A DNA stretch of 64,000 nucleotides from Paenibacillus dokdonensis (GCF_004916975.1 NZ_STGQ01000001.1:1946993-2010992); one strand, 5' to 3'; shown: positions 8,568-18,154, counted from the first letter of the stretch. Notes: generated from the letters alone by a model not told the origin. Made by a program: numbers and translations.

Positions 8568-9650
8568 GTGAGCCATATCGTTACACGAAAAGCGGTTGCC
8601 GAGATGGCTGGAGTCTCAGAAGCCACAGTCTCCCGCGTACTCAACAATGTGGGGCCGATGAGGGAAGAGACGAAGCAAAAGGTTCTGGAGGCCGCGGAGA
8701 TTCTTGGCTATTATCCCAATGCCATTGCGCAAAGCTTTGCCCGCCGCCGAAGCGGGAATTTGGGAGTGATTCTCCCTTATGTACCGAAAGTGCATATTTT
8801 TTCAACCTATTATTTCTCGGAGATTTTAAATGGTATTGGAGAGCAGGTACGAGAGCTTGGATATGACATGCTTCTGATTTTTCGGAAACCCAGGCATGAG
8901 AACGGTTACATGGATCTATTCCGCTCGCAAAAGGTGGATGCTTGTATTCTGCTGGGTACGACGGATACGCCTGAGGAACGGACAGCTTTGAAAGCACTGG
9001 AAGAAGCGGGACATCCATTTTGCCTGGTGAACCAGCATTTTGAGGGGGAGCATTTCCTTGAAGTGGATGCAGATCATGAACAAGGTGCTTATGAAGCGGT
9101 GAAGCATTTGCTTAATGAGGGATACCGCAAGATTGCTTTTCTGAATGGTCCGCCGCAATACTCCAATAGTTTGGATCGTTTGAAGGGGTATGTACGGGCG
9201 ATGACTGAAGCAGGACTGTTTAACCCTGATAAAAGCATAACTGAAGCGGTTCCTCCAGAATGGCTGAATTCGGGGAATTACAGCAGAACAAGCGGATATG
9301 AGGCTGCTTCACGTTTCTTTTGCAATAAAGATCATATTGAAGCGGTCTTTGCTGCGAATGACCGTATGGCGATCGGGCTGATGCAGGGTTTTCGGGATTT
9401 GGGCGTGCTTCCGGGCAAGGATGTCGCCATTGCGGGATACGATGATTCGGACGCGGCGAGGATTACGGATCCTCCGCTGACGAGTGTCGCGGTACCTTTT
9501 TACCAGATGGGGGTGATGGCTGCCAAGCTGCTGCTATCGGATTCTGGATCAGAAGATTCTGAGATGGATGGCGCATTTGATCATCGGCAGCAGGTCCAAT
9601 TGGGGACGAAACTGATTGTTCGTTCATCAAGCAAGGGTAACCAGGCATAG
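8568..9650 (+). CDS. LacI-family transcriptional regulator
   Basis: A 360-residue repressor. The N-terminal helix-turn-helix and hinge are clear (RKAVAEMAGVSEATVSRVLN, about residues 7-26; then YYPNAIAQSFARRRSGNLGV). A periplasmic-binding-protein-like sugar domain follows, with AVFAANDRMAIGLMQGFRDLG and IAGYDDSDAA near 262-300. Translation starts at GTG 8568. The downstream operon (oxidoreductase, ThuA-like, oxidoreductase) is separated by about 40 bases and is probably its target; the effector is likely a sugar or sugar acid, inferred from the neighbours. Confidence 0.93.
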   Translation: MSHIVTRKAVAEMAGVSEATVSRVLNNVGPMREETKQKVLEAAEILGYYPNAIAQSFARRRSGNLGVILPYVPKVHIFSTYYFSEILNGIGEQVRELGYDMLLIFRKPRHENGYMDLFRSQKVDACILLGTTDTPEERTALKALEEAGHPFCLVNQHFEGEHFLEVDADHEQGAYEAVKHLLNEGYRKIAFLNGPPQYSNSLDRLKGYVRAMTEAGLFNPDKSITEAVPPEWLNSGNYSRTSGYEAASRFFCNKDHIEAVFAANDRMAIGLMQGFRDLGVLPGKDVAIAGYDDSDAARITDPPLTSVAVPFYQMGVMAAKLLLSDSGSEDSEMDGAFDHRQQVQLGTKLIVRSSSKGNQA

Positions 9651-9689
9651 GATTCATAGAGTTGTAAATGAAAAGGAGGACGGAAATCG

Positions 9690-10850
9690 ATGAAGCAGAT
9701 TCATGTGGGGATGGTAGGATACAAATTTATGGGGAAAGCACATAGTCATGCGTACCGGGATATTCCGATGTTTTTTCCAAATACAATTCAGCCAGTGATG
9801 CAGGCTGTTTGCGGACGTGATGCAGATGGAGTATCCAAGGCTGCCAAGCAGTTCGGCTGGAATGAATATGTGACTGACTGGAAAGAGCTCGTACAACGTG
9901 AAGACATTGATCTTATCGATATCAACGCACCTAGTGATATGCACAAAGAGATTACGTTGGCAGCTGCGAAAGCAGGAAAGCATCTTTTTTGCGAGAAGCC
10001 ACTCGCGCTGTCCTTAAAGGATTCGCGAGAAATGTTGGAAGCTGCAGAAGCCGCGGGTGTAAAGCATATGGTTGGTTTTAATTACCGCTTTGCTCCTGCC
10101 GTTCAGCTCGCCCGGAAACTGATCCAGGAAGGCCGTCTGGGACAGATCTATCATTTCCGCGGCTGGTTTTTGCAGGACTGGATTTTGGATCCGGATTTCC
10201 CGCTTGTATGGCGCTTGCAGAAGGATGTAGCGGGATCAGGTTCACATGGCGACCTGGGTGCACATACCATCGATTTGGCCCATTATCTTATTGGTGATAT
10301 CGAAGAAGTGATTGGAATGAGTGAGACCTTTATTAAAGAACGCCCGCTTCCGGGATCGATGAGCGGGCTCAGTGCCAAAGGGAGTCAAAGTAATGAAAAA
10401 GGTGAAGTTACCGTGGACGATGCGACGATGTTCCTCGCCCGCTTTGGAAATGGAGCCTTGGGCAGCTTCGAGGCAACACGCTTCGCGGCAGGTCACCGCT
10501 GTACGAATTCCTTTGAGATCAATGGAAGCAAAGGCAGTGTGAAATTTGATTTCGAGCGGATGAACGAGCTGCAGGTATATTTCACGGATGATGCCGAAGA
10601 TGTTCAGGGATTTCGTCGTATTCTCGCAACAGATCCCGCGCATGCTTACGCCGAAGCCTGGTGGCCTCCAGGTCATACGATTGGTTTTGAACACACGTTC
10701 ATCCATGAAACGGTTGAGCTGCTGCAGGCTATTGAAGAAGACCGTCAGCCTGTCCCTAACTTCGCCGATGGCGTAAAATGCCAGCAGGTGCTTGAAGCCG
10801 TGGAATTATCGATAACCGAAAGACGCTGGGTACAAACGAAAGAGCTGTAA
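9690..10850 (+). CDS. Gfo/Idh/MocA-family oxidoreductase
   Basis: A 386-residue NAD(P)-dependent dehydrogenase of sugars or cyclitols. The Rossmann start (IHVGMVGYKFMGKAHSHAYR) and the family signature CEKPLALSLKDSREM (about residues 99-113) are clear, and 'SGSHGDLGAHTIDLAHYLIG' (about 182-201) holds the usual substrate-site His/Asp. GGAGG precedes ATG 9690. It is the first of three genes after the LacI regulator. A second family member lies at 11640 and a ThuA-like gene between them, a layout typical of catabolic loci for modified sugars. The substrate cannot be inferred. Confidence 0.9.
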   Translation: MKQIHVGMVGYKFMGKAHSHAYRDIPMFFPNTIQPVMQAVCGRDADGVSKAAKQFGWNEYVTDWKELVQREDIDLIDINAPSDMHKEITLAAAKAGKHLFCEKPLALSLKDSREMLEAAEAAGVKHMVGFNYRFAPAVQLARKLIQEGRLGQIYHFRGWFLQDWILDPDFPLVWRLQKDVAGSGSHGDLGAHTIDLAHYLIGDIEEVIGMSETFIKERPLPGSMSGLSAKGSQSNEKGEVTVDDATMFLARFGNGALGSFEATRFAAGHRCTNSFEINGSKGSVKFDFERMNELQVYFTDDAEDVQGFRRILATDPAHAYAEAWWPPGHTIGFEHTFIHETVELLQAIEEDRQPVPNFADGVKCQQVLEAVELSITERRWVQTKEL

Positions 10851-10889
10851 GGTACAACAATATTTGATTGTAAAGGAGATGTCCATCTT

Positions 10890-11609
10890 ATGAAGAAGGC
10901 ATTGATCGTCTGGGGAGGCTGGCTCGGGCACCAACCCGAGGAAGTCTCAGCGATATTCCGCGGGATATTGGAAAATGAGGGTTATGCAGTGGAAGTGGCA
11001 AATACACTCGCGGCTTTTGATGACGCGGAAAAGCTGAAATCGCTTGACTTGATTGTTCCGGTGTGGACCATGGATGAAATCAGTCAGGACCGAGTTAATA
11101 ATGTGTCGGCAGCCGTACAAAGCGGCGTTGGCTTGGCTGGTTGTCATGGCGGTATGTGCGATTCTTTCCGCAGCAACGTCGATTGGCAGTTCATGACGGG
11201 TGGGAATTGGGTGGCTCATCCCGGCAATGACGGAACAGCGCATCGCATTAATATCGTCAATACATCGAGCGCACTGATGGAAGGCATTCAGGATTTTGAT
11301 GTATCCACCGAGCAATATTATCTTCATATTGATCCGGCAATCGAAGTGCTGGCTACGACTCGTTTTCCGGTTGCAGATGGTCCTCATATATTCAATAAAG
11401 CCGTTGATATGCCGGTAGTCTGGACGAAGAGATGGGGCATTGGCCGGGTGTTCTATTGCTCACTTGGACATCAGGCGGACGTAATCGAGCTCCCTCCGGT
11501 GAAGGAGATCATGCGCAGAGGCCTGATGTGGGCTGCCGAAGGCAAATCAAAGTCTGAGAAGCAGAGCGCGGAAGGCGTATATACCGGAATGCAGGATAGT
11601 CAGGTCTGA
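10890..11609 (+). CDS. ThuA-like glutamine-amidotransferase-fold protein
   Basis: A 239-residue protein of the ThuA domain family, linked in rhizobia to trehalose/sugar utilisation. The sequence begins KKALIVWGGWLGHQPEEVS and has 'GVGLAGCHGGMCDSF' near residue 80-94, with 'VVWTKRWGIGRVFYCSLGH' near 176-194, as in other ThuA proteins. The family fold is like class I glutamine amidotransferases, but the amidase triad is not kept, so the activity is unknown. AAAGGAG precedes ATG 10890. It lies between two Gfo/Idh/MocA genes in one operon. Confidence 0.88.
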   Translation: MKKALIVWGGWLGHQPEEVSAIFRGILENEGYAVEVANTLAAFDDAEKLKSLDLIVPVWTMDEISQDRVNNVSAAVQSGVGLAGCHGGMCDSFRSNVDWQFMTGGNWVAHPGNDGTAHRINIVNTSSALMEGIQDFDVSTEQYYLHIDPAIEVLATTRFPVADGPHIFNKAVDMPVVWTKRWGIGRVFYCSLGHQADVIELPPVKEIMRRGLMWAAEGKSKSEKQSAEGVYTGMQDSQV

Positions 11610-11639
11610 TAGACTACATAGATTGGAGAGTCCGTGTAC

Positions 11640-12743
11640 ATGAGAAAAGTAAATATAGGCATTATCGGTTGCGGGAATATCAGCGGGATTTATTTTGAAA
11701 ATCTGAGGATGTTCAGTGCAGTCGATGTTATCGCTTGTGCTGATCTGGATCTTAATCGGGCACAGGCAAGAGCTGAAGAGTTCGGGATTCCCAAAGGCTG
11801 CACGGTAGCCGAACTGCTCGCGGATCCGCAAATTGAGCTGGTCGTGAATCTTACCATTCCCGCTGCGCATAGTCAGGTTTGCCTTCAAGTATTAGAAGCA
11901 GGAAAACATGTCTACGTTGAAAAACCGCTTGCGGTTACGCGGGAAGAAGGTCAGGCGATCCTTGCCAAAGCGAAGGAGAAGAGTCTGCTTGTAGGCAGCG
12001 CTCCGGACACCTTTCTCGGTGGTGGAATCCAGACCTGCATCAAACTGATTGAGGACGGGTGGATTGGCACGCCAGTCGCTGCAACCGCCTTTATGATGTC
12101 CCGGGGGCATGAGCATTGGCATCCGGATCCGGAGTTTTATTATGCCAAGGGCGGAGGACCGCTGTTTGATATGGGGCCTTATTATCTGACTGCTTTAATT
12201 GCCATGCTGGGCCCTATTAAACGCGTGGCGGGTATGGCGAAAATATCCTATCCGGAACGTACGATTACAAGCAAGAAAAAGTTCGGACAGGTCATTCCTG
12301 TGGAAACGCCAACCCATGTGGCAGGGGTTCTTGATTTTCACAGCGGCGTCGTGGGAACGATGATCACTTCCTTTGATGTATTTGGTGACAGCCATCTGCC
12401 GTGGATTGAGATCTATGGAAGCCAGGGAACGATTCATGTTCCGGATCCAAATACCTTTGGGGGCCCTGTGCTGCTTAAGCGTCATGACTCACCGGATTGG
12501 AAGGAGATACCTCTTTCCCACGGTTATACGGCGAACTCTCGGGGGATTGGCGTTCTCGACATGGTCTATGCGCTGAATGGCAGCAGGATCAACCGCGTAA
12601 ATGGTGAGCTTGGTTATCACGTACTTGAAGCGATGCATGCTTTCCATGACTCTTCCGAGCAAGACCGATATTATATGATGAAAAGCACATGCGAACGGCC
12701 GATGCCGATGCCGCAGCATTTACCGTTTGGCGTTTTGGATTAA
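11640..12743 (+). CDS. Gfo/Idh/MocA-family oxidoreductase
   Basis: A 367-residue dehydrogenase. The N-terminal Rossmann motif is VNIGIIGCGNISGIYFENLR. The YVEKPLAVTREEG motif (about residues 94-106) holds the catalytic Lys, and 'GGGPLFDMGPYYLTAL' (about 169-184) carries the substrate-binding residues. ATG 11640 is preferred over GTG 11634 because TTGGAGAG at 11623-11630 is nine bases from the ATG. It is the last gene of the LacI-linked operon and ends before a strong hairpin. The oxidised sugar is unknown. Confidence 0.9.
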   Translation: MRKVNIGIIGCGNISGIYFENLRMFSAVDVIACADLDLNRAQARAEEFGIPKGCTVAELLADPQIELVVNLTIPAAHSQVCLQVLEAGKHVYVEKPLAVTREEGQAILAKAKEKSLLVGSAPDTFLGGGIQTCIKLIEDGWIGTPVAATAFMMSRGHEHWHPDPEFYYAKGGGPLFDMGPYYLTALIAMLGPIKRVAGMAKISYPERTITSKKKFGQVIPVETPTHVAGVLDFHSGVVGTMITSFDVFGDSHLPWIEIYGSQGTIHVPDPNTFGGPVLLKRHDSPDWKEIPLSHGYTANSRGIGVLDMVYALNGSRINRVNGELGYHVLEAMHAFHDSSEQDRYYMMKSTCERPMPMPQHLPFGVLD

Positions 12744-12747
12744 AGTC

Positions 12748-12778
12748 AAAAACCCATTACTTATGTAATGGGTTTTTT
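12748..12778. terminator. bidirectional terminator
   Basis: AAACCCATTAC and GTAATGGGTTT form an 11-bp perfect stem with a 4-base loop, with T-runs on both strands. It separates the oxidoreductase operon from the converging AraC gene and overlaps the stop codon of the latter. Confidence 0.88.
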
Positions 12779-13667
12779 ATTGTGATTCATTAGGATCCGA
12801 TGGCTTCCGGTACTGCTTCCGGTAATTCTGAGGCGATAAACCGAATTTATGCTTGAAGCATCTCGAAAAATAGCTGACCTGAGAAAAACCGATGTCTTCC
12901 GTAATCCGCTGGACGGATGCATCCGTTTGGATTAAGAGGCTTCGTCCTTGATCTAGTCGATACTGCAGTAAATACTCCAGCGGCGTGCAGTTATAGGTGG
13001 CTTTCATGCATCTCGCCAAATAATTCTCATGCACATGAAAATGTGTGGACAGATCATGGTTGGTAATCGAGTTGCTGAAATTTTGCCTCAGATAGATTTC
13101 AACCTGTTCCGCCAGTTGGGTGGAGCTATCCTTCTGGTTCTCGCCCAGTTCAAGACTTTGGATAACCTGCATAAAAGTCTGCTGCGTTTCCCATAATGCA
13201 AGCTTACCAGGCTTAAGCGTGGATGCCATTAATAGGTCTAGAATTCTAAATAACTCATGTGGGTAAGCAACCCGCTGAAATTTGGGCAGATGGACCGTGG
13301 TATTCTCGGTATGAAAATGGAGCTTTGAAATGGATGAGTTCCCTGTCATGAAAGCAGGCTCCAGCTGAGCGTTCCAACGATTATGTGTTTGAAAATGAAA
13401 CCAATAAAAGGATGTCTCTTCAGGGCAAGCTTCAATCGAAAAGTGATGCTTGTCCGGTTCAAGAATCAACGCATGATTCTCTGTTATTTCCCACTGCTGA
13501 TCCTCTTCGCCTATAAACAATATCCCCTTTTTAACGATGATTACATCAAAATATCCCAGTTTGAACCGATCCGGGTGAACGTCGCCTTTGCGATAGGTTG
13601 TGATGTTTCCTTCAATGAAATATGGAAAGGGAGGAACAAGAAAGGAAAGATAACCGGATGTTGTCAT
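12777..13667 (-). CDS. AraC-family transcriptional regulator
   Basis: A 296-residue regulator: an N-terminal cupin-like sensing domain (about 20-170) and a C-terminal pair of helix-turn-helices (LSTHFHVHENYLARCMKATY and IGFSQVSYFSRCFKHKFGLSPQNYRKQYRK). A good ribosome site (AAAAGGGG) precedes the ATG. It is divergent from the GH127 gene at 13858 with about 190 bases between them, so it is a candidate activator of arabinoside use. The effector is unknown. Confidence 0.9.
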   Translation of the reverse strand: MTTSGYLSFLVPPFPYFIEGNITTYRKGDVHPDRFKLGYFDVIIVKKGILFIGEEDQQWEITENHALILEPDKHHFSIEACPEETSFYWFHFQTHNRWNAQLEPAFMTGNSSISKLHFHTENTTVHLPKFQRVAYPHELFRILDLLMASTLKPGKLALWETQQTFMQVIQSLELGENQKDSSTQLAEQVEIYLRQNFSNSITNHDLSTHFHVHENYLARCMKATYNCTPLEYLLQYRLDQGRSLLIQTDASVQRITEDIGFSQVSYFSRCFKHKFGLSPQNYRKQYRKPSDPNESQ

Positions 13668-13817
13668 GATGCATCCCCTTTTGTATGAAATTGTGCAACT
13701 GTTGGTTTGAATAAGTGATTTCTACTAAAAAAATGATCTGCTAAAATGATCACCATAACAAGGATAATGACAGTCATAGCAAGATTATATTTTACTTTAC
13801 CGTGAATGGCAAAGAAA

Positions 13818-13831
13818 TGAAAGCGTTATAT
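13818..13831 (+). promoter_or_regulatory. cre-like site before the GH127 gene
   Basis: TGAAAGCGTTATAT matches the CcpA cre consensus TGWAARCGYTWNCW at 13 of 14 positions and lies 27 bases before the start codon. It would place the glycosidase under carbon catabolite control; inferred from consensus only. Confidence 0.55.
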
Positions 13832-13857
13832 AAATTTTGAAAAGGATGGTTGCTATA

Positions 13858-15801
13858 ATGAAACTAATTACGCCAGTCAAGCATGCAATCGTAGAAGATC
13901 ATTTTTGGAAGAAATATAAGGATATCGTCGCAGAAGAGGTTATTCCATATCAATGGAAGGCATTAAATGATGAATTGCCGGATACCGAACCAAGTCATGC
14001 GATAGAAAATTTCAGGATTGCCGCCGGCGAGTCCAGCGGGGAATATTACGGCACCGTGTTTCAGGACAGCGATGTAGCGAAATGGCTCGAAACCGTAGCT
14101 TACAGCTTAAGGGATCATCCCAATCCATTATTGGAAAAGGAGGCAGATGAGCTGATCGCATTACTAGGCCGTGCACAAGGAGAGGACGGATACTTAAACA
14201 CCTATTATTTGTTGCAAGAACCGGATAACCGGTGGACGAACCTTCGCGATAACCACGAGCTATACTGCGCCGGCCATTTCATTGAAGCGGCTGTGGCGTA
14301 TTATGAGACGACAGGCAAATCAGAATTACTGGACATCATCGAGAAGTATGTAGCTTTAATCGACAGCGTATTTGGCCCTGAAGAGGCAAAGTTAAAAGGA
14401 TATCCCGGGCATGAAGAGATCGAACTTGCTCTCGTCAAATTGTACGAAGTAACCGGAAAAGAACCATACTTAAATTTAGCCCGGTACTTTATTGATCAAC
14501 GCGGCCAGCATCCGGTCTATTTTGTGGAAGAAAAAGAAAATAGGAAGCAGAGGATCTCCGCACCAACATGGAATGACGAGAATCAGGTGAATTTTGGACT
14601 GGGTTTTGAATACCAACAAGCGCATCAACCGGTGAGGGAGCAGACAGAAGCTGTAGGGCATGCGGTACGGGCGATGTATTTGTATATTGCGATGGCCGAT
14701 CTGGCAGCGATAACCGGAGACCCCGAGCTCAAGAAAACCTGTGAGCTTCTCTGGCAAGATGTAACGGAGCATAAAATGTATATCACGGCAGGGATCGGTT
14801 CGGCAGTTAACGGGGAGGCATTCACATGTAATCACGATCTGCCTAATGACAGCATGTATTGTGAGACCTGCGCTTCTGTAGGACTGGCTTTCTGGGCAAG
14901 CCGGATGCTGCGTTTGGAGCCGGATCGGCAATACGCGGATGTTCTGGAGCGCGCCCTCTACAATGGAACCTTAAGTGGAATGGATTTGGACGGAAAACGA
15001 TTCTTTTACGTCAATCCCTTGGAAGTGAATCCTTATCAAAAGGCCAGAAAAGATCAGGAACATGTCAAAACGGAGCGTCAAAAATGGTTTTTCTGTGCAT
15101 GCTGCCCGCCAAACCTGGCGCGAATGATTGCATCCGTAGAAGATCATATATACAGCCAAACCGAAGATACATTGTTTGCGCATTTGTATATCGCAGGGAA
15201 AATGAAAACATCCCTTTCCGGCGCAGAGGTTGAGATTTCCCAAACCCACCTGTATCCATGGGATGGAAGCATTGAGTTCCTGATCCATACCGGAGACGCT
15301 GTGAAGTTTAATCTTGCCTTACGAATTCCGGGCTGGTGTAAGGATGCAAGAGTTAAGATCAATGGGGAAGAGGCTTCGCTTGAACATCTGGAGAAGGGGT
15401 ATCTGTATATTCACCGGACATGGAATGATGATGATATCGTTTCGATCGAATTGCCCATGCGAGTAGAACGTCTAAGAAGTAATCCGCTGGTGTCCATGAA
15501 TCAGGGACAAATCGCCCTGCAGCGCGGTCCGGTTGTGTATTGTGTGGAAGAAGCGGATAACGGAGCCAACTTGGCAGCTCTTCGGCTACCCCAGGATAGC
15601 GATATGAAGGCTGACTATGATGAACATCTCTTGAATGGGATTGTAAAAATCACGGCTGAGGGTTATCGGGTGGAGCCTGTAGCTGCATTATATACGACCG
15701 AAGCGCCCAAGCTGAGTCCACAGACCATCACGGCAATTCCTTATTATGCGTGGTGCAACAGGGAAAAGGGAGAAATGCGCGTTTGGCTGCATGAAATGTA
15801 A
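13858..15801 (+). CDS. GH127 beta-L-arabinofuranosidase
   Basis: A 647-residue glycoside hydrolase that releases beta-L-arabinofuranose. The catalytic set is visible: YCETC gives Glu336 and Cys338, and CACC gives Cys415 and Cys416, each two residues before the equivalent in the Bifidobacterium HypBA1 enzyme (Glu338, Cys340, Cys417, Cys418), where the cysteines bind zinc. There is no signal peptide, so it acts inside the cell on imported oligosaccharides. The ATG at 13858 follows AAGGATGG; the TTG at 13837 is in frame but less well placed. It is divergent from an AraC regulator and has a cre-like site upstream. Confidence 0.9.
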   Translation: MKLITPVKHAIVEDHFWKKYKDIVAEEVIPYQWKALNDELPDTEPSHAIENFRIAAGESSGEYYGTVFQDSDVAKWLETVAYSLRDHPNPLLEKEADELIALLGRAQGEDGYLNTYYLLQEPDNRWTNLRDNHELYCAGHFIEAAVAYYETTGKSELLDIIEKYVALIDSVFGPEEAKLKGYPGHEEIELALVKLYEVTGKEPYLNLARYFIDQRGQHPVYFVEEKENRKQRISAPTWNDENQVNFGLGFEYQQAHQPVREQTEAVGHAVRAMYLYIAMADLAAITGDPELKKTCELLWQDVTEHKMYITAGIGSAVNGEAFTCNHDLPNDSMYCETCASVGLAFWASRMLRLEPDRQYADVLERALYNGTLSGMDLDGKRFFYVNPLEVNPYQKARKDQEHVKTERQKWFFCACCPPNLARMIASVEDHIYSQTEDTLFAHLYIAGKMKTSLSGAEVEISQTHLYPWDGSIEFLIHTGDAVKFNLALRIPGWCKDARVKINGEEASLEHLEKGYLYIHRTWNDDDIVSIELPMRVERLRSNPLVSMNQGQIALQRGPVVYCVEEADNGANLAALRLPQDSDMKADYDEHLLNGIVKITAEGYRVEPVAALYTTEAPKLSPQTITAIPYYAWCNREKGEMRVWLHEM

Positions 15802-15888
15802 TACATCATCAAGATTCGGGATGCTGGGCAAGGAAGCATTCGTTCTATTTAACGAAATGGCTGCAGGGGATACGAATGAATCGCGGAT

Positions 15889-15932
15889 TCAAAAAAGCTG
15901 ACTACGGAATTCACCGTGGTCAGCTTTTTTAT
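15889..15932. terminator. bidirectional terminator between GH127 and degV
   Basis: AAAAAAGCTGAC pairs with GTCAGCTTTTTT around a small inner stem (TACGG/CCGTG). It is shared by two converging genes. Confidence 0.85.
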
Positions 15933-15947
15933 ATCAGGGCTGTTCGT

Positions 15948-16787
15948 TTAAAAGGCTACTCCGATTCCACCCTCCCCTGCGTACACGCCCATAATTGGAC
16001 CCATGTTGGAGAAGAGGATTTCTTTAAACGGATGCTTTTCCAAGATTCGCTCTTTGAATTCGAGTGCACGCTTCTCACAGTTACTGTGCACGATCGCAAG
16101 GATACCCTTTTCATAGTCATGCTGTTTATCTTCCAGCCGTGCCATAATACTGGACAAAGCTTTTTGGAACCCTCGATTTTTCTCAACGACTTCAACCGTT
16201 CCATCTTCACTGATTTTCAGCAACAGTTTAATATGGAGTACGGAAGCAACCGCCCCGGATAGACGGCTTAGACGTCCACCCTTGATTACATTCTCCAATG
16301 TATCCAGTGTGAAGAACGCGCTTACATCCTTTACCTGCTTAAGAACTCTATCTTTTAATTCATGTATACATGTGCTGGTTTGGGACCACTTAGCGGCCAG
16401 GGCTACAAGCAGAGAGAGTCCGCCAGAGAAAGTTTTGGAGTCAACAACCTCAACACGGCTCGTATGGCCTTCTTCCTCATACATTTCTTTTGCGATCATT
16501 GCCGCCTGATACGTACTGCTTATATTGGATGACATGCTAATGACAAGGATATCAGTGCCTGCTTCAACTTCCCTGAATTTCTCAAGGAACTGCATTGGAC
16601 TCGGGCTAGCTGTAGTCGGCAGGTCTTTGGATTCCTTCATTTTGGAATAAAACTCGCAGGCATCCATATTGTCATCCATCTTTTCATTGTGAAAATGCAC
16701 CGCAAGCTTGACAATGGAAATATTAAATTTCTCAATATACTCAAGGGGCAGGTCGGAACCGCTGTCGGTAATAATCTTGATCGGCAT
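15948..16787 (-). CDS. DegV-family fatty-acid-binding protein
   Basis: A 279-residue cytoplasmic protein that binds a fatty acid, by comparison with DegV/FakB proteins. The sequence opens with KIITDSGSDLPLEYIEKFNI and has 'TTASPSPMQFLEKF' (about 57-70), 'SSNISSTYQAA' (about 85-95) and 'RLSRLSGAVASVLHIKLLLKI' (about 173-193), all family landmarks. AAAGGAGC lies nine bases before the ATG. FakB-type partners deliver fatty acid to a FakA kinase, but no fakA is in this window. Confidence 0.92.
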   Translation of the reverse strand: MPIKIITDSGSDLPLEYIEKFNISIVKLAVHFHNEKMDDNMDACEFYSKMKESKDLPTTASPSPMQFLEKFREVEAGTDILVISMSSNISSTYQAAMIAKEMYEEEGHTSRVEVVDSKTFSGGLSLLVALAAKWSQTSTCIHELKDRVLKQVKDVSAFFTLDTLENVIKGGRLSRLSGAVASVLHIKLLLKISEDGTVEVVEKNRGFQKALSSIMARLEDKQHDYEKGILAIVHSNCEKRALEFKERILEKHPFKEILFSNMGPIMGVYAGEGGIGVAF

Positions 16788-17062
16788 AAAGCAGATGCTC
16801 CTTTTATGTCCATGATGGACGAATACTCAAAAATCAAGATGTTGTTTTACCAAGCAGCTTCACCTTGTATATATTGAGTTCTACTAACTCTACCTTATAA
16901 TTGATAGGAAGTCTATTCACCATAAAATACCATAAAAACAAGGAGAAACACATGCTGTGGGGAATTAGAATCTAATGAAATAATATATGGACAAAACGCA
17001 CAAGCATATCACTCATACCAGAATACATTATTATTTATAAAATGAATTCTGAGGTGAAGAGG

Positions 17063-17473
17063 ATGCCTGCGAAAAAGAAGATGAGCAAAAAGAGATCATC
17101 AGCGAAGTGGTTGGGAAAACCGGTTCTGGTGGTACTGAAAGATGGCAGCTATTATGTAGGGACGATGAGCGGGATAGACCAGCATGGTGTGACTTTATCC
17201 GGATTTCGGGCGGACCCAAAGATGACGGATGCAATCATGCGAAGCGGGGACAAAGCCCAAGTCTCTGGCCTGTTAAGTTCTCTATTCTTTGGTGGTTCTT
17301 CCCGTGCCCGTGCGGCCCGTCCGACCCGTCCGGGAGGCGTAAGAGCCGGCGGTGGCAATGGCGGTAATGGGAAAGGGATGTTTGGTTTCATCGGACAAAT
17401 GATCCCGCATATTCGTATTGGAATGAATGTGATGAGAACGATCATGCCTTTGATGGGAGGATTTTTCAAATAG
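17063..17473 (+). CDS. small basic protein with an Sm-like N-terminal segment
   Basis: A 136-residue protein that I do not recognise as a named family. Residues about 20-45 (KPVLVVLKDGSYYVGTMSGIDQHG, here split) read like an Sm/LSM strand pair, 'V.LKDG..Y.G.M...D..'. Then come a basic, glycine-rich linker (ARAARPTRPGGVRAGGGNGG) and a hydrophobic C-terminus (MFGFIGQMIPHIRIG...MGGFF). The N-terminus is lysine-rich. GAGGTG at 17050-17055 favours ATG 17063 over the in-frame ATG 17042. An RNA or membrane role is only a guess. Confidence 0.7.
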   Translation: MPAKKKMSKKRSSAKWLGKPVLVVLKDGSYYVGTMSGIDQHGVTLSGFRADPKMTDAIMRSGDKAQVSGLLSSLFFGGSSRARAARPTRPGGVRAGGGNGGNGKGMFGFIGQMIPHIRIGMNVMRTIMPLMGGFFK

Positions 17474-17594
17474 TTCAAGATGGACTGCTTTTCTCAATCA
17501 TTTCAAGCATCGGGCATCCGGAGGAAAGGGGGGTAATCCGTTCCTTCAGGGTGTTTTCTTTTTGAAAATTCGGAACATTACAGGGAGAAGCGTT

Positions 17595-18053
17595 ATGAAA
17601 AAATACGATAAATACATTCCTTTGTTCGTTATTCTTTACATATTGGCTTTGTTTGGGACGGTTATTTACACCGTTGGTTTATTTACTTCATTCGAGAGGG
17701 AAGTAACGACCGGAATTATTAAAGGTAAAGAAGTTACTTCTATTCAAATAAACAGAATGGAATCGTCGGCAGATCAAGAAATCATCGTAAAAGACAAGAA
17801 GGAAATAGCAGAAATAATGTTTTCTTTCTCAAAAGTGAAGTTAAGAGAAACGAACTCATCGCATATTCGGTTTAAGGTGTCGTACTGGATGATGATCCAT
17901 GTCGATAATGAAAGAAGATTACTACTCACTCTATATGACGATAAATTTTTAACCATTTATAATCCTGAAAAAACCAAAGATAAAAGCCGCGTTTACAAAA
18001 TAAGAAATAAATATGATCTGAAATCCATTGAAGACGCGTTCACATCCCAATAA
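17595..18053 (+). CDS. hypothetical membrane-anchored protein
   Basis: A 152-residue protein of unknown function. Residues about 6-31 form one hydrophobic segment (YIPLFVILYILALFGTVIY), and the remainder is hydrophilic, with 'TSIQINRMESSADQEIIVKDKKEIAE', suggesting a single-pass protein with an extracellular domain. The ATG at 17595 follows AGGGAG by seven bases; the longer open frame from 17562 has no ribosome site. It is a monocistronic unit with its own terminator. Confidence 0.7.
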   Translation: MKKYDKYIPLFVILYILALFGTVIYTVGLFTSFEREVTTGIIKGKEVTSIQINRMESSADQEIIVKDKKEIAEIMFSFSKVKLRETNSSHIRFKVSYWMMIHVDNERRLLLTLYDDKFLTIYNPEKTKDKSRVYKIRNKYDLKSIEDAFTSQ

Positions 18054-18099
18054 TATGTGTAAGTTTTACTAACGGATCATTGTCATTTTGGAAGTCATA

Positions 18100-18154
18100 T
18101 GGGTAAAGACTCAAACATCAATCTATGATTTATGTTTGTCTTTACCTATTTTTT
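18100..18154 (+). terminator. terminator
   Basis: GGGTAAAGAC pairs with GTCTTTACC, extended by CAAACAT/ATGTTTG, and is followed by TATTTTTT. Confidence 0.8.

Noticed and set aside
15876-16262. Plus-strand frame over the end of degV
   Set aside because: It is the shadow of the DegV gene and crosses the terminator at 15889-15932.
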